From: JAUUSJ01 sp964439395
GTDB lineage: Bacteria > Bacillota > Clostridia > Lachnospirales > Lachnospiraceae
Direction of reading: 5' to 3'
NCBI GenBank assembly: GCA_964439395.1
Contig: CAYTNV010000006.1
Span: 46,161 to 110,160 of the forward strand
Length of the DNA: 64,000 nucleotides
In this document: piece by piece, positions 1-7,357 of the stretch
How positions within the stretch are numbered: the first letter of the stretch is position 1
How the letters are laid out: each line of letters starts with the position of its first letter
Notes under the pieces: generated by a model
Database searches by the model: none
Seen by the model: the letters and a program-made list of their open reading frames with translations, nothing else
Told to the model about the DNA's origin: nothing
Position numbers and translations under genes: made by a program

Positions 1-1
1 C

Positions 2-391
2 TTTACTGATTTTGGAGTATGGTGCGCATCTTTTATCCCTACAAACAATTATCCAATTCGACTAATCCTAGTAATCGCGGGTGTTATTATTCTTGGCTTT
101 GGAGTTTCCCTCTCTGTTATCGCCAATGTAATTATGAATTCTGGAGAGGCATTTGTTAAAGCCATTTCTGATACGTTAAACAAAAATTTTGGCAATATAA
201 AGATTGGTTTTGATATAAGCTGTGTCATTATAGCAATTATACTCTCACTCCTATTTTTTGACCTAAAAATCGTCGGGACAAGAGAGGGAACGATTATTGC
301 TGCAGTTTTCACAGGCATCGTTGTAAAATTTTTTACAAAAAGATTGGAAAATCCCCTCTCAAATTTTCTAGTTGAAAAAACATTTGAGTAG
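2..391 (+). CDS. Integral membrane protein, C-terminal part (YczE/DUF6198-like)
   Basis: The reading frame is open from the first bases of the window, so this is the 3' part of a longer gene; about 129 residues are visible. They hold two or three hydrophobic stretches (around residues 20-45, 75-92 and 100-112) and a central GEAFV..I soluble turn, followed by a KIVGTREGT turn. This arrangement recalls the YczE/DUF6198 family of small multi-pass bacterial membrane proteins, whose substrate is unknown. A second, complete member of the same broad group lies at 50470-51090. The family call rests on general resemblance; the membrane nature is clear. Confidence 0.55.
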   Translation, partial: FTDFGVWCASFIPTNNYPIRLILVIAGVIILGFGVSLSVIANVIMNSGEAFVKAISDTLNKNFGNIKIGFDISCVIIAIILSLLFFDLKIVGTREGTIIAAVFTGIVVKFFTKRLENPLSNFLVEKTFE

Positions 392-448
392 AAAGGAACT
401 TCCTAATAAAACAGTAAAGCCGTTTTTGTCCACAGGACATAGAGTGCG

Positions 449-486
449 GTTGAATATAAATTTTAAAGTTGAATATAAATTTTAAA
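449..486. repeat. Two tandem 19-bp repeats
   Basis: The 19-bp unit GTTGAATATAAATTTTAAA occurs twice back to back in the convergent gap between the first membrane-protein gene and the symporter gene. No function is evident; slippage duplication is the simplest explanation. Confidence 0.8.
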
Positions 487-535
487 ACGGATAAAATAGC
501 AAATGCTATTACTCTTATAAGATATAAAACAAAAA

Positions 536-572
536 TATCGCTTCGTCACAAAATTTTCATGACGAAGCGATA
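536..572 (-). terminator. Rho-independent terminator of the symporter gene
   Basis: A perfect 12-13 bp stem (arms ATCGCTTCGTCA and its complement) closes an 11-nt AT-rich loop. On the minus strand it is followed by ATTTTTGTTTT, so it terminates the symporter transcript just beyond its stop codon. Confidence 0.8.
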
Positions 573-578
573 CTTTCG

Positions 579-1973
579 CTATTTATTTTTCTTCTTTAGA
601 GCTGTATAAGATTCCAATGAATCCAATGCTTTTTTTGATAAAGGATATAACATAAAAATATTAAATAATGTCATTAATCCTACACCGACATCTCCTAAAT
701 CCCAGACAACCGTATAAGCTGCAAGTCCACCTGCAAACAACATCGCTAACGCTAAAATTTTATATACAGTCTGTGAAATCCAGTTATCGCCAAATAAATA
801 CGCCACATTCGAGCGTGCATAAAATAAAATTCCAATAAAAGTAGAAAAACTAAATAGCCATAGCGTAACTGCAATAAAAACTACACCAAACTGCCCAAGA
901 TGGTACTCCATCGCCTTTTGCATCAAATCCATGCCGGTAAGTCCTTCTGTAAGCTTCTCTGGTGTCATCAACATAATCATAGCAGTACAACTACAAATCA
1001 AAATAGTATCTATAAATACGCCAAGTGCCTGTGCCAGCCCTACTTTTACTGGATGATCTATCTCAGCGGTCGCCGCTGCACATGGAGCTGAGCCTGAACC
1101 CGCCTCATTCGAGAATAATCCACGTTTTACACCATTCATTAAAACTGTACCAAAACCGCCAGCCACAGCTTGTTGTAAACCAAACGCTTCTGAAAAAATT
1201 CGTCCAAACACGGCTGGAATCTGATTAAAATTAATAAAAATAAGAATTACTGTTATTAAGAGATAACATCCCGCCATAATCGGAACTAACACATCTAATA
1301 CTTTGACCGTTGCATTTTTTCTTAGGACAATAATAGCTGCTAATACTACTAGCGCAACCGTTGTGTAGATTGGAGGAATTTGAAATGCATTTTTAAACGC
1401 AGAGGTGACAGAATTACTAATTACCTGACTAATTCCACACCAACAAATCAATCCAGAAAGAGCAAATAATACAGATAATAGCACATACCGTCTTGGTTTT
1501 CCACTCTTCTCCTCAAAATATCGGTGGATATAATACGCTGGTCCCCCTCGATATCCTCCATAAAGTGGATCTTCCTCCTTATAAATCTGTGCCAAAGTTG
1601 CCTCAATAAATGCAGTGGAGGAGCCAATTAATGCCGTCACCCACATCCAAAATACAGCTCCGGCTCCTCCGACTGAGATTGCCGCAACTACACCAACTAA
1701 ATTTCCCATACCAACTCGAGTCGCTGTGGACACAATCAATGTCTGTATAACCGAAAGCGCATTATTTTCGCCATCCTTTTTCTCTAGCACAGCAGATACC
1801 ATATCCCCAAATAGACGGATTGGCAAAAACTTCGTGCGAATTGTAAAGTAAATTCCCGTCGGAATTAATAAAATAACTAAGATAGATAGAGGTATCACTC
1901 CTCCCCCTGGCAATGGGAGAAAAAATAAATCTCCCCAAAGAAAATTATAAATTACTTTAATTAACTTAACCAT
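579..1973 (-). CDS. AGCS family sodium:alanine (or glycine) symporter
   Basis: A 464-residue polytopic membrane protein that imports alanine or glycine with sodium ions. The family signature is clear: GNLVGVVAAI followed by GGAGAVFWMWVTALIGSSTA (mature residues about 90-120), then YGGYRGGPAYYI. These are conserved in AGCS carriers. About ten hydrophobic segments follow and the protein ends in a lysine-rich tail. The start is placed at 1973 because GGAGGG sits just upstream of this ATG; an upstream in-frame extension lacks a ribosome site. The gene is monocistronic, divergent from asparaginase, and followed by a strong terminator. Exact substrate cannot be read from sequence. Confidence 0.9.
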   Translation of the reverse strand: MVKLIKVIYNFLWGDLFFLPLPGGGVIPLSILVILLIPTGIYFTIRTKFLPIRLFGDMVSAVLEKKDGENNALSVIQTLIVSTATRVGMGNLVGVVAAISVGGAGAVFWMWVTALIGSSTAFIEATLAQIYKEEDPLYGGYRGGPAYYIHRYFEEKSGKPRRYVLLSVLFALSGLICWCGISQVISNSVTSAFKNAFQIPPIYTTVALVVLAAIIVLRKNATVKVLDVLVPIMAGCYLLITVILIFINFNQIPAVFGRIFSEAFGLQQAVAGGFGTVLMNGVKRGLFSNEAGSGSAPCAAATAEIDHPVKVGLAQALGVFIDTILICSCTAMIMLMTPEKLTEGLTGMDLMQKAMEYHLGQFGVVFIAVTLWLFSFSTFIGILFYARSNVAYLFGDNWISQTVYKILALAMLFAGGLAAYTVVWDLGDVGVGLMTLFNIFMLYPLSKKALDSLESYTALKKKNK

Positions 1974-2303
1974 CTTTCCCTCCACAGCAAAATATATAGA
2001 AAATTTTCTCTCTATGTAACTGACAGATAAATTTATCTGATTATCTTTACAACAACAAAAAGTCGCCAAAACACCTTCTGTCTATACGACTCATTTTGAA
2101 AACTTCCCTATTTTGTTAGTATATAATTTCTTAAAGAATTTGTAAAGTTAATCCTTTAGCAGTAATATCAAATATTAAATTTATTCTCTTTTTTTAATTT
2201 TTGCTCCTTCCAAATTTTACAATATTTTACTGAAAATATTTATGTATCATCTCAATTTCCATGATATAATTACTATAAAATATTTCAAAATCGGAGGAAT
2301 ACT
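1974..2303. promoter_or_regulatory. Divergent intergenic region (symporter / asparaginase)
   Basis: About 330 bp of very AT-rich sequence without a convincing gene. It must contain the promoters of both divergent genes. A TATAAT-like -10 (near 2265) with an AT-rich upstream stretch precedes asparaginase, whose GGAGG site is at about 2292. No riboswitch or repeat was recognised. Confidence 0.5.
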
Positions 2304-3317
2304 ATGAAGAAAAAAATCTGCATTTTATATACAGGGGGCACTATCGGCATGGTACCTACCAAAAAGGGATATGCGCCAAAGAAAGGATATTTTTATGACG
2401 CCATATCGGCAATTGACGATTTAAAATCACCTAATATGCCCAACTGGGAGATGATTGAATTTGATCCTCTGCTCGATTCCTCTAATATCGCCCTAGATCA
2501 GTGGAATCAGATTGGTCGTTCTATTCGAGATAACTACAAAAAGTATGATGGTTTTATCGTCCTCCACGGAACAGACACTATGGCGTATACCGCCTCAGCA
2601 CTATCCTTTATGCTGGAAGGACTAACTAAACCCATTATCATTACTGGTTCTCAAATTCCTCTATGCCAGCTACGCAGTGATGCCAGAGATAATCTCATCA
2701 CCTCATTATTTATCGCAGGACAAGGAATTGTTAAAGAAGTTTGTCTCTACTTCGGCGGAAAACTTCTTCGAGGAAATCGCGCCATAAAAACTTCAGCTGA
2801 CGGACTCATCGCTTTTGACTCACCTAATTATCATCCCCTAGCAGAAGCAGGTATTGATATCAAATATAATTATGCTGGACTTTTGGTTCCCCCAGCGGAC
2901 TCTAAGTTTTCCTTGACAGAATTCAAGCAAACTTCTATCGGCGTACTAAAAGTTTTTCCTGGAATCCAGTTTAGCCTTTTTGAGTCCATTATGACAGAAA
3001 GCTTAAAAGGCATCGTTTTAGAAACTTTTGGTGCAGGCAATATCCCGACCTATGATGATGCATTACTTCCAATTATCCGAAAGGCCTTTGAAAACGGTAC
3101 TATTATTACTGTCTGCTCTCAATGTCAGCAGGGAACTGTTAAACTTGGAACGTACGAGACTAGCTCTGCTTTGACTCGTGCCGGTGCTGTCAGCGGTTAC
3201 AATATGACTACCGAATCTACTGTTGCCAAACTCTACTATCTTTTCAGTCTAGACTTGCCAAAGGAGCTTATTAAGAGAAAAATGGAAGAAAATTTAAGAG
3301 GGGAACTAACAAGATAA
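2304..3317 (+). CDS. ansA: Type I L-asparaginase
   Basis: A 337-residue cytosolic amidohydrolase that converts L-asparagine to aspartate and ammonia. Both active-site threonine motifs are present: YTGGTIGM at residues 9-16 (nucleophile Thr) and LHGTDTMAYTASAL at about 87-100 (second Thr-Asp pair). GSQIPL, typical of the type I group, follows. There is no signal peptide, so it is the cytoplasmic low-affinity type. Length matches E. coli AnsA (338). GGAGG lies 7 nt before the ATG. It is transcribed alone; an inverted repeat lies downstream. Confidence 0.92.
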   Translation: MKKKICILYTGGTIGMVPTKKGYAPKKGYFYDAISAIDDLKSPNMPNWEMIEFDPLLDSSNIALDQWNQIGRSIRDNYKKYDGFIVLHGTDTMAYTASALSFMLEGLTKPIIITGSQIPLCQLRSDARDNLITSLFIAGQGIVKEVCLYFGGKLLRGNRAIKTSADGLIAFDSPNYHPLAEAGIDIKYNYAGLLVPPADSKFSLTEFKQTSIGVLKVFPGIQFSLFESIMTESLKGIVLETFGAGNIPTYDDALLPIIRKAFENGTIITVCSQCQQGTVKLGTYETSSALTRAGAVSGYNMTTESTVAKLYYLFSLDLPKELIKRKMEENLRGELTR

Positions 3318-3339
3318 TTATATACAGACAAAGTCAAAA

Positions 3340-3429
3340 GATGTTACAAAATAGAAATTTTTAAAAAATACCCCTCTAAAAAATTTCAGTAATAACAATA
3401 TCTTATTTAAAAATTCATTTTGTAACATC
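3340..3429. repeat. Widely spaced 13-bp inverted repeat
   Basis: GATGTTACAAAAT (3340-3352) recurs as its exact reverse complement at 3417-3429, separated by 64 bp of AT-rich sequence. It lies in the convergent gap between asparaginase and the pseudokinase gene. It may act as a bidirectional terminator or be the ends of a tiny lost element. Confidence 0.6.
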
Positions 3430-3458
3430 CTCTCATTTAAATATCCACATTTATTTAC

Positions 3459-4799
3459 TCAAGATTCCAGCTTTACCCACAAAGCGGGACGCACCGCTTC
3501 CTTAGGATCTACCGTAAATCCACTCGGATTAATATAACCATCTGCGAGTACCTCAGCTGCAAATTCACTATTATTTCCTGGAGAACGCAACCACCAAGAA
3601 GTACCAATTGCTCTTGCCTCCTCATCCTCAAAATATTTTTCTGCCTCGTCAAGACTTAGAAGAAAAATTTTATCCTCTATATCATTTCCTCCCTCTGTAC
3701 CATACTCTGGATTATCTGGATTTTTCACAATTGTCTCACAAATCCTCTCTTTTTCTGTCTCTGAAAAAGAACCATTATAAAAATCATAATTCAGCCACTG
3801 TCTTAGAGAACACTCCTCCCATGTAATATCCTTATACATTGTATGATACTGCCTCTCCCCGACAGACTCCTTTGCCAGAAGCAAAACCTTCTCTTCTTCT
3901 TTATCCAGTACAATCCACTCTCTGTCATTTTTTCCAAAACTTACTATATCGCCAACAGATATATTTTTATCCAGTGACGCCATATTATTCGACGCCACAT
4001 CTTCTGCGGTTACTACATTAGCCCTATTTTGAGTGAAAAAGATTCCTGTCACTAAAAGCAATAAAAAGGCTGATCCTACAATACTCCATATATTAAATTT
4101 CTTTTTTACATCTTTCTCATCTTCTCTATCCGTTTCATGCTTTTGCCATATTTTATCATTTTTTATGTTCTCTCTTGGCAATATCCACGATTGCTCTATA
4201 TTTTTTTGTCTTTTCTGTTTTTCTTCTGTTTTTTTATTTGCCATTTTCAGAGACTTTATGACCGGCTTTGTCAGCTTAAATATCTCTTCTGCTGAGAGAT
4301 TGGCATTCATCCTCCCTTTTTCCTCTAAAAGTTTATAAAACGATTTTCCTACACCATACTCCATCACAATATAAACAGTACCATTTTTCTGAAAATAATC
4401 CCGCACTAAAACAATTTCTTCTTGCTTATAAAATTTATTCAGTGCCTCTATCTCCTGTATAAACTTCTCTTTCCCTGTCTTATAAAGCTTTTCCTTTTCT
4501 CCCGTAAATGGTATAACATAGTCACTTGTACGATAATCTCGAATTGCAAATCTCCTTGGAAAATATTCCTTTATCATAAGCGGAATCTCAAAATTTAGGT
4601 CCCATCCACTATACATAATATCAAAGCCACCCTCACTGATACCTTTTCCCACTAGATATTTTCCTTTTAGAATCGTTTGCGGTTTTAAGTGATACATTGG
4701 CACTTCATATTTTTCCAACGAAAAATAACAGTATAGGCACACCTCCGTCCCTGGCTTTTCCTTCATACAGCCCATACAGAGCCGATTCAAGTCTTTCAT
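3459..4799 (-). CDS. Zinc-ribbon / truncated protein-kinase-like / DUF6273 membrane protein
   Basis: A 446-residue protein built from four parts. Residues 8-24 form a CxxC-CxxC zinc ribbon (C8, C11, C21, C24). Residues about 45-160 match the N-lobe of a Ser/Thr protein kinase, with a degraded glycine loop (GKGISEGGFDIMYSGWD), the usual Lys in MIKEYFPR (K77) and a hinge MEYG near 148. The C-lobe is missing: after residue 185 there is no HRD, DFG or APE, so it cannot be an active kinase. A basic linker leads to one TM helix (about 236-256). The extracytoplasmic part (about 283-446), with WEECSLRQWLN and TSWWLRSPG, is a DUF6273-type domain. A purine-rich GAGGAG site precedes the ATG. Related Lachnospiraceae proteins carry full kinase domains, so this is probably a deletion derivative or a pseudokinase. 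Confidence 0.75.
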   Translation of the reverse strand: MKDLNRLCMGCMKEKPGTEVCLYCYFSLEKYEVPMYHLKPQTILKGKYLVGKGISEGGFDIMYSGWDLNFEIPLMIKEYFPRRFAIRDYRTSDYVIPFTGEKEKLYKTGKEKFIQEIEALNKFYKQEEIVLVRDYFQKNGTVYIVMEYGVGKSFYKLLEEKGRMNANLSAEEIFKLTKPVIKSLKMANKKTEEKQKRQKNIEQSWILPRENIKNDKIWQKHETDREDEKDVKKKFNIWSIVGSAFLLLLVTGIFFTQNRANVVTAEDVASNNMASLDKNISVGDIVSFGKNDREWIVLDKEEEKVLLLAKESVGERQYHTMYKDITWEECSLRQWLNYDFYNGSFSETEKERICETIVKNPDNPEYGTEGGNDIEDKIFLLSLDEAEKYFEDEEARAIGTSWWLRSPGNNSEFAAEVLADGYINPSGFTVDPKEAVRPALWVKLES

Positions 4800-4860
4800 A
4801 TTTTCATTTCTCCTCTTCTTCTTTCGTCTCTGCTATATATAGCAAAATCTATATCCATAG

Positions 4861-4893
4861 GTCATACCGCAATTCATATCTTTGCGGTATGAC
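4861..4893. terminator. 12-bp-stem hairpin
   Basis: GTCATACCGCAA and its complement form a strong stem with a 9-nt loop between the pseudokinase start and the upstream fragment. Only a short T run (on the plus strand) follows, so the terminator role is likely but not certain. Confidence 0.55.
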
Positions 4894-4915
4894 TTTTGCC
4901 AGTAAACTCAATATG

Positions 4916-5263
4916 CTAACAACAATAGTTATCATAATTGCTTCTTATCAAAAGATTAAACAATATACTCTTGCAGAACATATTTTTCATTCCCATATCA
5001 ATTTTATTCTCGCCCTTCTGTTTCAGCAAAACTTTTATTAATTCTTTCCGAAAAGAATCAATTTTCTTTTGATCTTGTTTTGCCAAAATAGCTTCAAACT
5101 GTGACAATAAATCCTGGATATAAAAGCGGATATCTCCCAGACTCTCCTCATAAAGTCTCTCTCCTCGAAAAATCACCTGCTTATTTATTTCCTGTTGCCA
5201 CGGCAATATCTTTAAATCATCCAGCCAACTCCGTATTTTTCCATACTGTCTCAAACTCTCCAA
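4916..5263 (-). pseudogene. Fragment resembling the C-terminal helical part of an Hsp70-like chaperone
   Basis: An open frame of 115 codons starts only at a TTG, and a TGA lies two codons upstream in frame, so the 5' part is missing. Residues about 5-75 (YGKIRSWLDDL, then YEESLGDIRFYIQDLL and AILAKQDQKKID) look like the amphipathic helical lid of Hsp70-family proteins that Lachnospiraceae often encode beside kinase and DUF6273 genes. The adjacent truncated pseudokinase fits that context. The last 20 residues are unrelated to this pattern. I rely on memory of such proteins, so the family call is tentative; the truncated state is visible. Confidence 0.4.
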
Positions 5264-5295
5264 TGGTCACATTTTACCTCTCTTAAAAAAAGTCC

Positions 5296-5326
5296 TTGAC
5301 TTCGACTATAGTCTAACTATTATCCC
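5296..5326 (+). promoter_or_regulatory. Promoter with a dyad between -35 and -10 (MerR-like)
   Basis: TTGACT at 5296-5301 is followed by the perfect palindrome GACTATAGTC (5304-5313), which sits in the -35/-10 spacer. A -10 can be placed at 5318 (TATTAT, 16-bp spacer) or 5321 (19-bp spacer). A dyad in an elongated spacer is the layout of MerR-family targets. No merR gene is seen nearby. Confidence 0.45.
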
Positions 5327-5373
5327 ATTTATAGTCGCTATTGATATTCTACCAAATATGGAGGAAAAATGGA

Positions 5374-5601
5374 ATGGAAAAAACAAGATTTGAGACAGGT
5401 ATGAAAAGTTTAAAGAAAATCGATGGAAAAGGCGGAGAGGCCATTATAAATTCTCTGGAAACTATATCACCTGACTTCGGCAAATATATTCTTGCATCTG
5501 CTTTTGGCGATATTTACGCTAGAGAGACTTTCCTTATAAATGATAATAAGAGAGTGCATATTGAAAAAATATTTCAATATGCACTCTCTTATCATCTCTA
5601 A
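5374..5601 (+). pseudogene. Truncated carboxymuconolactone decarboxylase-like protein (AhpD fold)
   Basis: The first 52 or so residues of the 75-residue frame (MEKTRFETGMKSLKKIDG, SPDFGKYILASAFGDIYAR) match the N-terminus of the CMD family, small redox or decarboxylase proteins of normally 110-130 residues. The catalytic CxxC or His region is absent. The frame then runs straight into a 21-bp perfect hairpin at 5546-5592 and stops, so the 3' half has been lost and replaced. GGAGG lies 9 nt before the chosen ATG. It keeps a good promoter, so a short product may still be made. Confidence 0.6.
5546..5592. terminator. Perfect 21-bp-stem hairpin at the end of the truncated CMD gene
   Basis: Arms 5546-5566 and 5572-5592 are exact reverse complements with a 5-nt AT loop. 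The hairpin overlaps the last codons of the truncated CMD frame and lies just beyond the stop of a decayed minus-strand gene. It was probably the terminator of that gene, brought in by the rearrangement. Confidence 0.7.
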
Positions 5602-5604
5602 AGT

Positions 5605-5790
5605 TTATTGTTCTTCTGTAATTTTCATTTTCCAAGGAGCAATCTGGATAACATCCTGCCCTCTAATCTCAACTACCGTTAATACTCTATTCCATCTGAA
5701 AATCTATAGTTTCTTGTCTGCTCTTCGGCAGCTTTCCATCATATAAATCAAGGATTGGTGAAACATACTTCAACGCAAATAATTTAGAAT
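5605..5790 (-). pseudogene. C-terminal remnant of an unrecognised gene
   Basis: On the minus strand a coding-like stretch reads KYVSPILDLYDGKLPKSRQ and then, after an in-frame TAG and a frame change, VVEIRGQDVIQIAPWKMKI ending in TAA at 5605. It has no start and lies between the beta-phosphoglucomutase gene and the hairpin. I do not recognise the family. Confidence 0.35.
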
Positions 5791-5792
5791 TA

Positions 5793-6431
5793 TCATTTTA
5801 CAACATTCAATAAATCTGCAAATGTCTTTAGCGAATGTGTTACATCCTTATGCTCTGCAGCCTCTCCGATTCCTGCTCCGTCAAATCCACCAGCAAGTGC
5901 AGCATCAATTCCAGCAAGTGCATCTTCAACTACTAGACAGTCTTCTGGCTCTAATCCTAGAAATTCTGCCGCTTTTAAGAAAACTTCAGGATTTGGTTTG
6001 GAATATGTAATATTCGTTCCATCACTGATAGCATCAAAATATCCATCAAGTCCTAAGCGTTCCAAGATAAACTTTGCATTTTTGCTGGAAGACCCAAGTG
6101 CAAGTCGACATCCCCGCTTTTTCAGCTCATCCATCGTATCTTTTACTTCTTTTGTCAAATCTTTTGGGGTCATCTGGTTCAAAAGTGTTTTATAAATCTC
6201 ATTTTTCTTCGTTGCTAATAGTTCTTTTTCTTCTGCACTATATTCTTTATCACTTCGCTCTAATATAATATCCAGACTCGCCATACGACTTACACCGCGA
6301 AGTCGATTATTAATCTTCTCATCAAAATATACATCTATATCATCCGCCATTTTCTTCCAAGCCTGATAATGATATTTATCTGTAAAGCAGATTACTCCAT
6401 CTAAATCAAATATTACGCCTTTATAATTCAT
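5793..6431 (-). CDS. pgmB: Beta-phosphoglucomutase
   Basis: A 212-residue HAD-superfamily enzyme that interconverts beta-glucose 1-phosphate and glucose 6-phosphate in the cytosol. Visible motifs: FDLDGVI with the Asp nucleophile D9 and acid/base D11, the beta-PGM cap motif LRGVSRMASLDIIL (about 44-57), GSSSKNAKFIL (HAD motif II), Lys in SKPNPEVFL, and VVEDALAGIDAA (motif III). Length matches L. lactis PgmB. It is the last gene of the operon starting at 16471 and sits downstream of two GH65 genes. GH65 phosphorylases release beta-glucose 1-phosphate, which is exactly this enzyme's substrate, so the pairing is functional. A GGAAA-type ribosome site precedes the ATG. Confidence 0.93.
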   Translation of the reverse strand: MNYKGVIFDLDGVICFTDKYHYQAWKKMADDIDVYFDEKINNRLRGVSRMASLDIILERSDKEYSAEEKELLATKKNEIYKTLLNQMTPKDLTKEVKDTMDELKKRGCRLALGSSSKNAKFILERLGLDGYFDAISDGTNITYSKPNPEVFLKAAEFLGLEPEDCLVVEDALAGIDAALAGGFDGAGIGEAAEHKDVTHSLKTFADLLNVVK

Positions 6432-6488
6432 GTCGTTATTTTCCTTTCAGTCTTATCTTTATTAAATATACCCAATAAGTATAATTTT

Positions 6489-7343
6489 TTAATATCCAGC
6501 GCCATACACCGTCATCAAAAGTTCTTTCTTGATAAAGATACTGATATGTTTCCAACATACCCTACATAACATCGAGGCTTTCGGATCCATTTCAATATAA
6601 GGATGGTTTAGTTTATCCTCAATTTTGGCTGTTCCATCAAAAATATGATCCACTAATTCAATATATTCATCCAAGTAGCTTTTCGCAATTGGAAATCCAT
6701 TATGATTTGGAAGAAGATAATCGTATTGCTCCTCCAAATCTTTCATTCTCTTCGTATTAGCTTTAAAATTTAAAAGTCTTTCCTTCACATCATAAGGCGC
6801 CTCAGGATTATTGGAATTATCATACATAAGCACCTGTGTCGATTCCATCTCATCTCCACAAAAAAGCATTCTATGTCCACGGTCAAGAAAGAATAAACTG
6901 CTATTACAATGTGCTGGCTTTACATCTAACACTTCAACACTACGCCCTCCAAGCTCTATCTTAAATCCTTCCTCGACAAAGATTTTCTCATAGTCTGGAT
7001 ATGGCAAAGTATTCAAATTAAAAGGTACTGCTCCTTCTCCATAGACAGATGGTTCATCTATCTTAGCGCCTTTGCTTAAATATACCGCCTCAAATTCTCC
7101 GTTGCCTGCAGAATGATCTGGATGAAAATGTGTATTTGCCACTATAACCGGCTTATTTGTTAAATTCTCAACAAATGCTTTCAAATTACCTACGCCGTAA
7201 CCTGTATCAATCAAAAGTGCTTTTTCCTCACCCTCAAGGAGATACATATTCTGACTTCCATTCATAAAATTGATAAACCATGTTCTGTCATCAAATTTCC
7301 ACGCATTATAACTTCCAAAAATCTGTTCTAAAGTTGGTTCCAT
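6489..7343 (-). CDS. MBL-fold metallo-hydrolase
   Basis: A 284-residue cytosolic metallo-beta-lactamase-fold protein. The metal-binding motif THFHPDHSAGN is at residues 71-81 (H72, H74, D76, H77). A further ligand His lies in AHCNSSLFFLD, a bridging Asp in FCGDEME, and a last His in LPNHNG. These are the standard MBL ligands. It is embedded in the operon between GH65 and pgmB, 14 nt after the former. MBL-fold genes recur in glycoside operons and may hydrolyse an ester or lactone decoration, but the substrate cannot be told from sequence. Confidence 0.85.
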   Translation of the reverse strand: MEPTLEQIFGSYNAWKFDDRTWFINFMNGSQNMYLLEGEEKALLIDTGYGVGNLKAFVENLTNKPVIVANTHFHPDHSAGNGEFEAVYLSKGAKIDEPSVYGEGAVPFNLNTLPYPDYEKIFVEEGFKIELGGRSVEVLDVKPAHCNSSLFFLDRGHRMLFCGDEMESTQVLMYDNSNNPEAPYDVKERLLNFKANTKRMKDLEEQYDYLLPNHNGFPIAKSYLDEYIELVDHIFDGTAKIEDKLNHPYIEMDPKASMLCRVCWKHISIFIKKELLMTVYGAGY

Positions 7344-7357
7344 AGTCTTCCTTTCTT

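Noticed and set aside
449..486. Possible CRISPR-like array at the tandem 19-bp repeats
   Set aside because: Only two adjacent units, without spacers or cas genes.
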